This document shows, piece by piece, positions 8,312 through 17,358 of a DNA stretch of 59,083 nucleotides. A program made the translations under genes and the position numbers. The notes below the pieces were generated by a model. That model had not been told where the DNA came from. It ran no database searches and saw only the letters and a list, made by a program, of their open reading frames with translations. The stretch is from a bacterium. GTDB lineage: Bacteria > Bacteroidota > Bacteroidia > Bacteroidales > Muribaculaceae. Location of the stretch: NCBI GenBank assembly GCA_004563195.1, contig SFTJ01000010.1, positions 1-59,083 on the forward strand, written 5' to 3'. The number at the start of each line of letters is the position of its first letter. Position 1 is the stretch's first letter.

Positions 8312-9268
8312 TCAATCTTTCCACATTTTTTCCTCTTCCCAGCCTTTTGGAAAGCCCATTGAGTCAAGTGAAATGACGTTTTTATACTCTTCGAGCAGTT
8401 CCTTCAACTTGGTTTTGAACTGGGAGGTCGGATTGGCCACCTGCAACATATAATTGATCATGCAGAAGAAGTAGTAGTTCTTGCTCCTCTTTGCCGTGTC
8501 CGGGTTGCTTATCCATACCAGATGTTTTGAAAACGATAGTTTCTCTGGGACGATATTCAGGTCACGGTTCCACAGGCGTGAATGGTGGGCGCAGATATTA
8601 CGCACATAGTTCATCGTGTGCAACCACGAGCAGAAGGTCTTGGGAGGCAGGGCAAAATAGGAGGCGATGCCGTTGATGTCGGCACGGTTCTTCAAGCCTG
8701 TGCATATCTTCGACAGGTGGTTGAAGTACATGATCTCCACACTCATCCATGAAGGAGGATTCTCCGGCGTGTCGTATTTGTTGTGGTAATGCTGGATAAA
8801 CACCTCTGCCCTGTTGCTGTGCAACTGCTCCTTGATATGGCTTTGAATTTCCCGATATACGTCAATGGTGATTTTCCTGCCGTCCCTCAACGTAACTTCT
8901 CTCGGAGGATTGAAGATATGGGCATTGTCTTGCCAATGCGAACCATACTTATGGCTAAACTGATAGATAATCTGCGTGCGGATGGCCACCTCTAGCCGTT
9001 CGATGGCATCAAATACCAACAGGCGCAGTTTGCGGTCGAACACATACAGGTCGTAAATGTCATCCCACGTCGTACCTTCCTTGAAGGCATCAATAATAAT
9101 ACCGTTCTCCTTTTTCTTGTATGGCAGCATGTACGCACTGAGACGATAGTAACTGATATTGGCGAGATGCCTTTCGGCACGCTTCCTGTCAGTTACTATC
9201 AGACCTCGCGAAAGCAGCAGTTCCACCTGCTTTTCATAGGTCAGTGGCGGTTTGTTGAATACTTCCAT
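8312..9268 (-). CDS. Abi family abortive infection protein (Abi_2, AbiD/F type)
   Basis: A 318-residue protein of the Abi_2 family. Recognisable blocks are the N-terminal LLLSRGLIVTDRKRAERHL and ISYYRLSAYMLPYKK, the central YVFDRKLRLLVFDAIERLEVAIRTQ, and RNICAHHSRLWNR near residue 225. That last block is an R-x4-H HEPN ribonuclease-type motif. The known role of the family is phage-triggered growth arrest. It is a single gene, convergent with mobC, placed between mob and rte blocks as ICE cargo. Confidence 0.85.
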   Translation of the reverse strand: MEVFNKPPLTYEKQVELLLSRGLIVTDRKRAERHLANISYYRLSAYMLPYKKKENGIIIDAFKEGTTWDDIYDLYVFDRKLRLLVFDAIERLEVAIRTQIIYQFSHKYGSHWQDNAHIFNPPREVTLRDGRKITIDVYREIQSHIKEQLHSNRAEVFIQHYHNKYDTPENPPSWMSVEIMYFNHLSKICTGLKNRADINGIASYFALPPKTFCSWLHTMNYVRNICAHHSRLWNRDLNIVPEKLSFSKHLVWISNPDTAKRSKNYYFFCMINYMLQVANPTSQFKTKLKELLEEYKNVISLDSMGFPKGWEEEKMWKD

Positions 9269-9293
9269 ACTGTGATGAATGCAAAAATTTCTG

Positions 9294-9301
9294 CAAAGGT
9301 A
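9294..9301 (-). promoter_or_regulatory. Candidate -7 box for the Abi gene
   Basis: The minus strand reads TACCTTTG here, 26 nt upstream of the Abi ATG at 9268. This distance suits a Bacteroidales -7 element with a short leader. The -33 element is weak. Confidence 0.45.
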
Positions 9302-9401
9302 CTACATTTTCTTGTATTTCAGGACTTTTTGCTATTCATATTTTACAATATGGACAATATTTCCGCAACTTTCTGCATTTTTATCCCATGAGCAGTCCCA
9401 T

Positions 9402-10031
9402 TTACCGCCTCATCCGCTCCAATTCCTCATCCCGTCGAATCTTCTCATTGAGTTTCTTCTGCATCTTGTCGATGAAATAGGTACGGCTGGGATTCTTGCG
9501 CAGTTTGATGGCAGAGTAGTAGCGGTAGCACTCCTTGGTGTCGAGCCCAAAGAACTCGTAGAGGGCAGGGGCGAGCACCTTCAGGGGTGTCTCTCCGTTG
9601 TCAATGCAGCCCATCTCGCTCAGCCCGTAAATCAGTTCCACGAGGTCGAGGGTGTTGCCCGTCCATTGCAGGGACTTTGGCGTTTCGCTTTTGGCGGCAG
9701 TAATATGGGTTGGATGGATGTTGGATATCAGTGGTGGCACTTCGGAGTGGTGTTGGCTGGAGAGCTGCATCATCTTGCGGATGAAGGCAATCGCCTTCTT
9801 GGCATGGATGCGCATCTCTTCCTCAACGATGTCTATCAGGAAGCGCAGTTCTATCTCGGCGAATGCCAGGGCGACATGTACGTTGTCCACCGCACGCCTG
9901 CCCATGCAGCACTCGATGATGTGTTCCACGAAATCATGGTATGCCTGGTGGATACATGCGCTTGCCAGCTCCGTTTCCCCGTTGAGTATTCCGAAGAAAT
10001 CTGTCCTTGTCAGTATGGAGTATTCTTTCAT
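9402..10031 (-). CDS. rteC: RteC-like regulator of ICE excision
   Basis: A 209-residue RteC-domain protein. Blocks typical of the family are near ELIYGLSEMGCIDNG, VLAPALYEFFGLDTKECYRYYSAIKLRKN and the C-terminal RTYFIDKMQKKLNEKIRRD. In CTnDOT, RteC activates the excision operon and is itself switched on by RteB. Here it lies directly downstream of rteB on the same strand, separated by 226 nt that contain a sigma-54-like promoter and a long dyad, consistent with that circuit. Confidence 0.85.
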   Translation of the reverse strand: MKEYSILTRTDFFGILNGETELASACIHQAYHDFVEHIIECCMGRRAVDNVHVALAFAEIELRFLIDIVEEEMRIHAKKAIAFIRKMMQLSSQHHSEVPPLISNIHPTHITAAKSETPKSLQWTGNTLDLVELIYGLSEMGCIDNGETPLKVLAPALYEFFGLDTKECYRYYSAIKLRKNPSRTYFIDKMQKKLNEKIRRDEELERMRR

Positions 10032-10090
10032 GCTGTTTGTTGTTATGAGTTTGACACTTGATTGTTTACGTGATCACACTCTATATTGTG

Positions 10091-10105
10091 TCAAATCAAG
10101 TGCCA
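10091..10105 (-). promoter_or_regulatory. Sigma-54-like -24/-12 promoter for rteC
   Basis: The minus strand reads TGGCAC-TTGAT-TTGA, against the consensus TGGCAC-N5-TTGC: six of six in the -24 part and three of four in the -12 part. The GG is intact but the GC of the -12 element is GA. It would start transcription about 50 nt before the rteC ATG. RteB has a GAFTGA loop, so a sigma-54 promoter here is expected. Confidence 0.5.
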
Positions 10106-10191
10106 ATGGATGCCAAACGCTGACATAGCGAGCATAACCAACTGATTATCATTAATAAATAAAAATCATCATTTCCGATGTGAACAAAAAG

Positions 10192-10234
10192 AGGTGTAAG
10201 GTTTCCTTACATTCCGTAAGTTGGCCTTACACCT
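10192..10234. promoter_or_regulatory. Dyad operator, candidate RteB enhancer site
   Basis: Perfect 10-bp arms aggtgtaagg (10192-10201) and ccttacacct (10225-10234), with a nested cttac/gtaag pair (10206-10210, 10216-10220) between them. The centre is about 110 nt upstream of the -24/-12 element, a normal enhancer distance for a bacterial enhancer-binding protein. A terminator role for rteB is less likely because no T-run follows. Confidence 0.5.
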
Positions 10235-10257
10235 CCCGTATTACATTTCTCACCATT

Positions 10258-11613
10258 TTAGGGTTTCCCCAAGTCGTACTTTTCTATCTTCTCATAGAGC
10301 GTCGGACGGCTGATGCCCAGCAGTTCCGCCGCTTTGCTCTTGTTCCATCTTGCCCGGTCCAAAGCCGCCAAGATGCGCTGACGTTCCTCCCAACCGTTCT
10401 TCAACGTCAAGGGATTGTTCTGGTTCTTCAAGGACACGTCCAGTTCCAGCAAATCGGGAGTGATTTCTCCACCATCCGCCATCAGCACGGCTTTCCTGAT
10501 ACAGTTGCGCAACTCACGCACATTGCCCGGCCAACTATAGGATAGCAACAGCCTTTTGGCCTCTTCCGTAAAACCGCCTGCCTCGCATTCCGTCTCCTCG
10601 TGGAAGGATTCCTTGAAGAACTCCGCCAGAGGCAGAATGTCATCGGGACAATCACGCAAGGGCGGCAGGTGTATGTCAAACTCATTCAGACGATAATACA
10701 AATCCTGACGGAAACGACCTTCCTCTATCGCCTTCTTCAAGTCCTCATTGGTGGCAGCAATGACACGCACGTTGCAGTGCTCATCACGCTCGCTACCCAC
10801 GGGACGGTAGGTCTGCTCCTGCAAGGCACGCAGCAGCATCACCTGCGCCTCCATGGACAGATTGCCTATCTCGTCCAGAAAGAGCGTACCGCCATTGGCC
10901 TGACCGAAGAAGCCGACCTTGTCCTCTGTGGCTCCCGTAAACGCTCCCTTCTTGTGTCCGAACAGGGCAGATGCCGACAACTCCTTGGGGAGGGTTCCAC
11001 AATCCACAGCGATGAATGGCTTGGAAGAACGGTTGCCGTGCTCATGGATGGCCTGCGCCACATGCTCCTTTCCACTGCCATTCTCACCCGTTATCAGCAC
11101 GGAAATTGAAATAGACGACACCATTCTTACCTTCTTCATCATGACCGTATAGGCATGGCTGTTGCGTTTGTAGATGACCGTTTTCCTGCGTTTCGTCTCG
11201 CCAATGGCATCTTCTATGGTTTTGAGCAGGCTATGCTCGTCTATCATTTTCTTGGGCAGATAGTCTTTCGCTCCCAGCTTCATCGCCTTCACCGCCGATG
11301 TCACGTCCTCATTCTGTGTCATCACGATATAGGGAATGGCGATTCCACGCTTACGCATCCATGCCAGAATCTCCACGCCGTCACCGTCAGGCAGACGGAT
11401 ATCGGCCAGCACGCATACATATGTGTTCTCGCCGCCCAGCATCTTCTTGGCAGAGGCACTATGGCAAGCAATCTCTACCTCATATCCGTGGGAACGCAGC
11501 CAATTGCCCAGATAGCGGGCATATGGGGCATTGTCCTCAATAATCAGTATTTTACCCTTGGCTTCTGCCTTCCTCCATTGGTGTCGGTTGGCTTTGTCTT
11601 CCTCCTTCTCCAT
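10258..11613 (-). CDS. rteB: RteB, sigma-54-dependent response regulator
   Basis: A 451-residue NtrC-type regulator. The receiver domain (about 22-135) has phosphoacceptor Asp in VLADIRLPDGDG (near 70). The AAA+ domain has Walker A GENGSGKE (near 175), GAFTGA (near 224, the sigma-54 contact loop) and TLFLDEIGNLS. A Fis-type helix-turn-helix ends the protein (NKSKAAELLGISRPTLYEKI). The start overlaps the end of rteA by 62 nt, so they form one two-component unit. Confidence 0.93.
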   Translation of the reverse strand: MEKEEDKANRHQWRKAEAKGKILIIEDNAPYARYLGNWLRSHGYEVEIACHSASAKKMLGGENTYVCVLADIRLPDGDGVEILAWMRKRGIAIPYIVMTQNEDVTSAVKAMKLGAKDYLPKKMIDEHSLLKTIEDAIGETKRRKTVIYKRNSHAYTVMMKKVRMVSSISISVLITGENGSGKEHVAQAIHEHGNRSSKPFIAVDCGTLPKELSASALFGHKKGAFTGATEDKVGFFGQANGGTLFLDEIGNLSMEAQVMLLRALQEQTYRPVGSERDEHCNVRVIAATNEDLKKAIEEGRFRQDLYYRLNEFDIHLPPLRDCPDDILPLAEFFKESFHEETECEAGGFTEEAKRLLLSYSWPGNVRELRNCIRKAVLMADGGEITPDLLELDVSLKNQNNPLTLKNGWEERQRILAALDRARWNKSKAAELLGISRPTLYEKIEKYDLGKP

Positions 11614-14053
11614 ACGTTTCGATTTTTTTCTCTGCCTGAATCACCAGTTGCTCACCCGTCGCTATCACCTTGTCTATACATCGGGTTACATCCGTCCAGT
11701 CCGCATGGTCTTTGCGATAGGCTTTTCTCAGTGCTTGCAGACAAGTATCTATCCTGAGCATCGTCCATACGGGCAATAGATGATGGGTGAGGTCTGCCAA
11801 TGCTTCCCTGTCATGATTATCATGCACACGCCGCAGGCTCTCCATGTCTTTCCTCGTCTGTTCCGCCAACAACGACAGCATATCCTGGCCATTCTCCTCA
11901 TTGGCAAGGAGCTGAGCGAAGTCTATGGTTTCCATGTCTTCCATGTCGCTCTTCACTGGTTTCCTTTTTCCACGCAGGGCATGGTGTACGGCGGCGTACA
12001 GCTCGTCGCACGAGAACGGTTTGTAAAGGCATCCGGCAAAGCCAGCCTTCACCAGTTCCTCTTCTTTCCGGGATATATGGGCGGTCACTGCCAATACAGG
12101 AATCTCCTTCGAGTTGCCGATGTTGGAGCAACGCAGCAGGTCGAGCAGCTCATAGCCGTTCATGCCAGGCATCTTGATGTCGGTGAGCAGCAGGTCATAA
12201 TCCCTTTTACGCAGTCTTTCCATCAGTTCCTCCACGTTCTGGCAGGTGTCGCACTCAAGTCCCACACGCTCCAGTTGCCGCTGGGTCAGTTTCAGCACCA
12301 CGGCATCATCATCCACGGCTATCAGCCGTACATCTTTGGCAAAACAGAATGGTTCGTGGTGGCTGTCATTGTCGGTCTCCGTTGTCAGGGAGAGGGGAAG
12401 GGTAACACGGAAGGTTGTTCCCTTGCCGACCTCACTTTCCAACGAGATGTCGCCCTTCAGCAGTACCACCAGCTTGCGGGTAATGCTCAGCCCAAGTCCG
12501 AAACCGTCCTTTACGTCTGCGTTGCCCAGTCGGCTGAACGGCTCATAAATCGCATTCTGCTCTTCTTTGCTGATACCCGTTCCCGTATCGCTCACTTCCA
12601 ACAGCAATGTTCCTTCTGTATATCTGACCAAAAGCGATACACCGCCTTCCTCCGTAAACTTGACAGCGTTGCTCATCAGGTTCTGACCGATTTGCAATAT
12701 CCGTTCCTTGTCGCCCGATACGAGTACGTTCTCTCCCTCGAAGTCGGCGTGCAGGTCTATTCCCTTTTCCTCCGCTGCCAGCAGGAACATGCTTTCCAAC
12801 TCGTCGGCAATCCCCTTGGGCAGGAACAACGTCTCATTGACCCTGTCCTTCCCCGAAGAGAGACGGTAGTAATAAAGCAGGGAATTGAGCAGTCCCTGCA
12901 TCATCCTTGCAGCACGCAGGATGTTCCGTCTGGCTGTCGAGATGGTCGTTTCATTGGTATCTTGCATCAGTTCCGCATAACCCATGACTGCGGAAAGCGG
13001 TGAGCGCAGTTCATGGCTCAGAGCCATCATCATGCGTTCCTTCTGCTCAATCAGGTTGTTCTTCTCCTTGTTCAGCGCCATGAGTTTCAGCCTCTCCTTA
13101 TATCTGCGGTTGATGTCCTTGCGGATGAAGACGAAGAAGGTGATGCTTGTTGCCAAGGCTACCAACGCTATCAGGATAATGAACAGCATGGATTGCCTGC
13201 GCATGTCTGCCAACAGCGTCAGCCTGTCCTCCCTTTGCTGGGATGCCGTCTGCTGGAAATCGTGCATCAGCTTGATAAACTCCCTGTTCAACCGTTCGTT
13301 TCTCATCTGCAGACTGTCTGCCTGCTCCTCCATCTGCTGACGCAGGGAGTCGTTGCGTTCCCTGATGTCGCTTTGCAGGTGTTGCAACCTTTTGAGGACA
13401 TTGTTGGCCGTCGCAACCTGCTGGTTTTGTTGTGCCACCTCCTCCTGCTTGTCCTTCTTCCCGAAAATTCGCTTGAAGATATTCTTCTTTTTCGGTTTCT
13501 CCGTGTTTGCCGTGGTGGCGGTTCGCCGCATTGCGGCTTTCTCCTTTTGGGCGATTTCCTCTATCTGCTCTTCCAGCAGGCTGTCTGTCCGCGTCAGGTC
13601 ACCCAGCACACTGCCCAGACTCAACGCCTGCAGGTTTTTCTCTGCCAAGATGGTTTTGGCGGCTTCTATACGCCGTACTTGCGTAGAGTCCTCACACAGT
13701 TCACGCATCTTGTCCAGTTCCTTCTGTGCGGCAAGGCATTTCTGCTCATACAGCAGGCAATCCTCCTTGTCTGAGGTATATACGCAGTGTTCCGACAGGG
13801 CAAGGTCCAACACAGCCTCAAAGGTGTGGTTGGTCTGCCGCCACATCATGCTCATCTTCTTCTCGTTCATCCCTGCCTGCTGAAAATTCCGCCATTCTAC
13901 AAAGACGAGGAAGGCAGAGCCGAGAATGAGCAGCGACAGGAGGATATATCCCATAATCACCTTGATGTACAGGTGCGCAGGACTCTTGTGCTCTTTCTTC
14001 TTTTGTTTTCTCATTGTTGATTTATTGGGAAGTACTTTTGAAAACCGTGACAT
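11552..14053 (-). CDS. rteA: RteA, hybrid sensor histidine kinase
   Basis: An 833-residue membrane sensor. Two membrane helices (about 25-50 and 288-310) flank a periplasmic, coiled-coil-rich sensor region. The kinase core has LSHELRSPLSA (His near 346), NLMSNAVKFTEEGG, DTGTGISKEE and GFGLGLSITRKL. A receiver follows with Asp in LLLTDIKMPG (near 624), and a C-terminal HPt-like bundle (ALADLTHHLLPV). I use the ATG at 14053; a GTG codon directly before it is also open. The ATG overlaps the upstream helicase stop as TGATG, so translation is probably coupled. Confidence 0.93.
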   Translation of the reverse strand: MSRFSKVLPNKSTMRKQKKKEHKSPAHLYIKVIMGYILLSLLILGSAFLVFVEWRNFQQAGMNEKKMSMMWRQTNHTFEAVLDLALSEHCVYTSDKEDCLLYEQKCLAAQKELDKMRELCEDSTQVRRIEAAKTILAEKNLQALSLGSVLGDLTRTDSLLEEQIEEIAQKEKAAMRRTATTANTEKPKKKNIFKRIFGKKDKQEEVAQQNQQVATANNVLKRLQHLQSDIRERNDSLRQQMEEQADSLQMRNERLNREFIKLMHDFQQTASQQREDRLTLLADMRRQSMLFIILIALVALATSITFFVFIRKDINRRYKERLKLMALNKEKNNLIEQKERMMMALSHELRSPLSAVMGYAELMQDTNETTISTARRNILRAARMMQGLLNSLLYYYRLSSGKDRVNETLFLPKGIADELESMFLLAAEEKGIDLHADFEGENVLVSGDKERILQIGQNLMSNAVKFTEEGGVSLLVRYTEGTLLLEVSDTGTGISKEEQNAIYEPFSRLGNADVKDGFGLGLSITRKLVVLLKGDISLESEVGKGTTFRVTLPLSLTTETDNDSHHEPFCFAKDVRLIAVDDDAVVLKLTQRQLERVGLECDTCQNVEELMERLRKRDYDLLLTDIKMPGMNGYELLDLLRCSNIGNSKEIPVLAVTAHISRKEEELVKAGFAGCLYKPFSCDELYAAVHHALRGKRKPVKSDMEDMETIDFAQLLANEENGQDMLSLLAEQTRKDMESLRRVHDNHDREALADLTHHLLPVWTMLRIDTCLQALRKAYRKDHADWTDVTRCIDKVIATGEQLVIQAEKKIETYGEGGRQSQPTPMEEGRSQG

Positions 14054-16242
14054 CACAATGTCTTTATCTCCAATTTCTTTCCGGCCTCGTTGATGATGAT
14101 AAACTCGTCAAACTCTATCGTGTTGGGATTGTGGTTGGGGTAACGTTCTTCCACGACGAACATGCGGAAGTCATCGCTGCGTTTCTTTATCCGATAACTG
14201 CTTGCATCCCTTTGTTCGCTGAAATACAGTTTGTTGCCTATGGTGCAGATGCGCTCGTCGGCACGTATCTCCCAGTTGCGGTAGGGCATAAAACGTTCCT
14301 CGCGGATGTTCAGGATATAGACCACATCGCCGTCATACAGCAACTCCACAAATCCTCGCTTGCGCAGTATGGGACGGTGGCGGTAGGTAAAGCCGGAACC
14401 CCTGTCCACCCAAAACTCCTTGCTCTGCCCGTTCTCCTTATATATAATATGGTATAGGTTGGGACTTCGCTTCTCGTCATACAGCTCTTTAATGCTACCT
14501 TCCGGTAGTTTCCACCATTTCTTTATGTAATCGTACTTCAGTGTACTCTTACGGGTGCTCTTCTTCGTCTCTTCCCATGCCTTCTGCTCTTTGTCGCACA
14601 GGGTCATGAATGTCTTTCTACCGCCAGCTTCTTCCTCGCAGACGGGAGCGTGGTCAGGGTCCTGTTGCAGGAACACTTTCCCTTGTTCGTCCTTGTATGT
14701 CCTTGAAAGGTTTGGCTTTACGGCTTGCAGTTGCAGAACCTTTTCGGGTAGGGCGAATGAGATGTATAGCTTCATCCAGCCGATACCGTCTCCCACCTGT
14801 GTCTCCAATGCCTTGCGGCTGATGCCATGCTTTGCGTCAATCCACTTCGAGCAGATTCGTGGAAAGAAGGTGTCGCCGTCAGCGGTACTCATTTCCATTC
14901 CTCTATAGTTGATAACCTTCGGATGTCGGTCAAACTCCACGCCGTTCGTCATGTCTTTCCATACCCACACCTTCCCCTTCTTTCTGCGCTCAAAGCCTGT
15001 CCTGCTCAGTTTCGTGAACTGCGACTGCATTCCCTCATGCGACACAATCTTGACGATGTCGGCATCATTTTCCTCTTGCAAATCACCACTCCCCAACCAA
15101 AGGAACTGCTCGTTTCCATTGGTCAATTCCTCATTCCTAATTTCAAATTCCTCATTACCCACGAAGTACGCTCCCCAGTCCCTATCCACAGAGGGCAGTC
15201 CGAATGTGCGGTACAGTCCCACATTGTCGATAATCGTGCAGCACTGTTTCCCCTTGCATGGACGCAGTCCGCGTCCCACCATTTGCAGGTATTTCGCCAA
15301 TGACAGCGTAGGCCGTGCCATTTGGATAAACTCCACGTCAGGACAGTCAAAGCCTTCTGAAAAGAGGTCAACGCTCACGAGAATTTGTATGCTATTCTCG
15401 TCCTTGAATGTCCTGATCACCTCAGCCCGCTCCTTGGCGGGAGTCTTGGAACTAATCGCCACAGCGTTCACTCCTTGCAGCCTGTAATACTCTGCAATAT
15501 GCTCCGCATGAGCAATATCAATCGCATAAATGATTCCCTTCTTGTCAAAGGCAAACCGCTCGAACGACTCAAACAGCCGTTCAATGCTTGGCCGCACGTC
15601 CAGTTTCTCCCGCAGTTCCTTCATCTGGAAATCCCCGTCCGCACCACGTTTCTTCAGGGAGTCTATCTCCTGCTGTTCCTCGCTGTCAGGACGGATAGAA
15701 TAATAGTCGTAAGGCGAGAGCCATCCGTCAGCAATAAACTGCTTGACGCTCCATGAATCCACCAGCACCTCAAACAGGTCGGTAAATCCATCGCCACTCA
15801 TTCGATACGGTGTAGCCGTCAGTCCCAAAAACTTCGCTTCCGGCCATGCCGTCCACAGCATCTGATAGGTCTTGGCCAGCGTATGGTGTGCCTCGTCAAT
15901 GACCACCAACGACGGGGCAAGATCAATATCAAGGTTCTTAGACAACGTCTGTACAGATGCCACCATCACCCGTTTGAACACCGCAGGCCATTTGCCTCCA
16001 GCTATCACCCCGTAGTCAATTCCGAAGTGGCTCAGAAAAGCCCCTGTCTGTTCTATCAGTTCTATACGGTGCGCCACAATCAGCACCGCACAATCGGCAT
16101 CCCTATTCAGATACTGCTTCACCAGCGAAGCCAGTACAACGGTCTTCCCCGTACCGGTAGGCATCTGCATCATTACGCTGCGATGCTTCCCGAATGCCTC
16201 ATTGACCTTTTCACAAATCTCTATCTGATAGTCTCTCAGCAT
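14053..16242 (-). CDS. Superfamily II DEAD/DEAH helicase with long C-terminal region
   Basis: A 729-residue protein. Residues 1-350 form an SF2 helicase: LRDYQIEICEKV, MPTGTGKTVV (Walker A, near 30), VVIDEAHHT (Walker B), LTATPYR, and QMVGRGLRPCKGK as motif VI. The C-terminal half is unassigned; parts of it (RKRGFVELLYDGDVVYIL and similar) resemble the WG-like repeats of the gene upstream. A short Asn/Glu-rich insertion (near residue 365) looks like a captured low-complexity repeat. It occupies the position of tetQ relative to rteAB in CTnDOT and overlaps rteA. Function unknown; a defence or DNA-processing role is possible. Confidence 0.8.
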   Translation of the reverse strand: MLRDYQIEICEKVNEAFGKHRSVMMQMPTGTGKTVVLASLVKQYLNRDADCAVLIVAHRIELIEQTGAFLSHFGIDYGVIAGGKWPAVFKRVMVASVQTLSKNLDIDLAPSLVVIDEAHHTLAKTYQMLWTAWPEAKFLGLTATPYRMSGDGFTDLFEVLVDSWSVKQFIADGWLSPYDYYSIRPDSEEQQEIDSLKKRGADGDFQMKELREKLDVRPSIERLFESFERFAFDKKGIIYAIDIAHAEHIAEYYRLQGVNAVAISSKTPAKERAEVIRTFKDENSIQILVSVDLFSEGFDCPDVEFIQMARPTLSLAKYLQMVGRGLRPCKGKQCCTIIDNVGLYRTFGLPSVDRDWGAYFVGNEEFEIRNEELTNGNEQFLWLGSGDLQEENDADIVKIVSHEGMQSQFTKLSRTGFERRKKGKVWVWKDMTNGVEFDRHPKVINYRGMEMSTADGDTFFPRICSKWIDAKHGISRKALETQVGDGIGWMKLYISFALPEKVLQLQAVKPNLSRTYKDEQGKVFLQQDPDHAPVCEEEAGGRKTFMTLCDKEQKAWEETKKSTRKSTLKYDYIKKWWKLPEGSIKELYDEKRSPNLYHIIYKENGQSKEFWVDRGSGFTYRHRPILRKRGFVELLYDGDVVYILNIREERFMPYRNWEIRADERICTIGNKLYFSEQRDASSYRIKKRSDDFRMFVVEERYPNHNPNTIEFDEFIIINEAGKKLEIKTL

Positions 16243-16299
16243 ATTGTAAAAAAGGAACTTTTTAAGCCAAGTCCTCTAAGCCATGTTCTCTAAGCTAAA

Positions 16300-17280
16300 C
16301 TACGGCAATTTCTTTGTTATCACCTTCCCCGGCCTTACCGTCAAGTCAACTGTTCCGTCCGTATGGATAACCACATCCTCATATCTGGGCTCTACCTCAA
16401 TCTTTCCATCCACGGCAATCACACCCCATATTCCGGGGTACGACTCCATGGCACAGTAACGTCCCACAGGAGTTTTCACGCTGCGATAGACAGGAGGCAC
16501 CACAATGCGCCCCTTGCTGCGCAATCCCCATTTGTTGCCAATGTTAAACGGCTCCGCCGAAACGAGCGTCGCTATCTGCTGTTCACGCTCCTTCTCCGCT
16601 TCCCGTTTCGCCTTCGCAGACTCCATCTTCAGATAGTCAGCCACCTGCTCCTCTATCTCACGCACAGTATGGACAATCATCATCCTGTCTGCCTCGTTCT
16701 TCGCCTGACCCAAATGCTCCTTTATGGCTTTTCTCGACCTCGCGCTCCTTTTCACATGGTAGTAGTTCCCTTGGTCGTCCATCACCAAGAGCGTGTAGTC
16801 CTCAAACATCCGCATCTTCCAATAGACACCGCTCTCGTCGCCATTCAGCAGGCACACCACATAGCGGGAGGGAGGCCATATCATCATTTTCTTGATTTTT
16901 TCCTCCGGCTCCCCGCTATAAGGCAGAGACAGATACAGCCCATACTTCCCATGCCAAGCCTCGGCAGGAATAGCCTTGACCTCATACAGTTTCTTGGTTC
17001 TTGTACACAAGTACCCGCAGATATTCGCAATCTCAAAATCCCCGAAATGCACGAACTCCGGCATATGGGCATAAATTTCTCCATTCTTCATGTCGATGAA
17101 GAACTCCCTACCATTAAACACCCTGAGAAATCCGTTCTCCGCAAAACTCAACTGTTGGAACGGTCCCACCACCAGTTTCGTTTTTCCTTGGGTGGTCACC
17201 ACGCCCACATTGCCCGATTCAAAACGCACGCACCTCAGTGCGCCCCTCGTATCGAGCACCTTCTGAATACTCCCTTCCAT
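16300..17280 (-). CDS. WG-repeat-like protein
   Basis: A 326-residue protein without membrane segments. The C-terminal 90 residues hold WG-type repeats (NKWGLRSKGRIVVPP and WGVIAVDGKIEVEP). The N-terminal 180 residues have diffuse beta-rich repeats of the same flavour (FLRVFNGREFFIDM), and a basic helical linker lies between (about 195-245). WG repeats are usually protein-binding. It is 57 nt upstream of the helicase gene and same-strand, so the two may act together; the role is not known. Confidence 0.6.
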   Translation of the reverse strand: MEGSIQKVLDTRGALRCVRFESGNVGVVTTQGKTKLVVGPFQQLSFAENGFLRVFNGREFFIDMKNGEIYAHMPEFVHFGDFEIANICGYLCTRTKKLYEVKAIPAEAWHGKYGLYLSLPYSGEPEEKIKKMMIWPPSRYVVCLLNGDESGVYWKMRMFEDYTLLVMDDQGNYYHVKRSARSRKAIKEHLGQAKNEADRMMIVHTVREIEEQVADYLKMESAKAKREAEKEREQQIATLVSAEPFNIGNKWGLRSKGRIVVPPVYRSVKTPVGRYCAMESYPGIWGVIAVDGKIEVEPRYEDVVIHTDGTVDLTVRPGKVITKKLP

Positions 17281-17358
17281 AGTATATTAGTTTATTTGTC
17301 TATTGTTTATATAGATAGAAATCTTTGTTCTCCTTATTTGGTATAGTAAAGGATAAAG

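Noticed and set aside
11780..13003. 407-codon plus-strand frame opposite rteA
   Set aside because: The minus strand encodes an obvious histidine kinase; the frame is a codon-bias shadow.
15120..15170. attcctcat-type repeat inside the helicase gene as a mobile element end
   Set aside because: It is in frame, short, and lacks inverted repeats or target duplication; more likely a low-complexity insertion.
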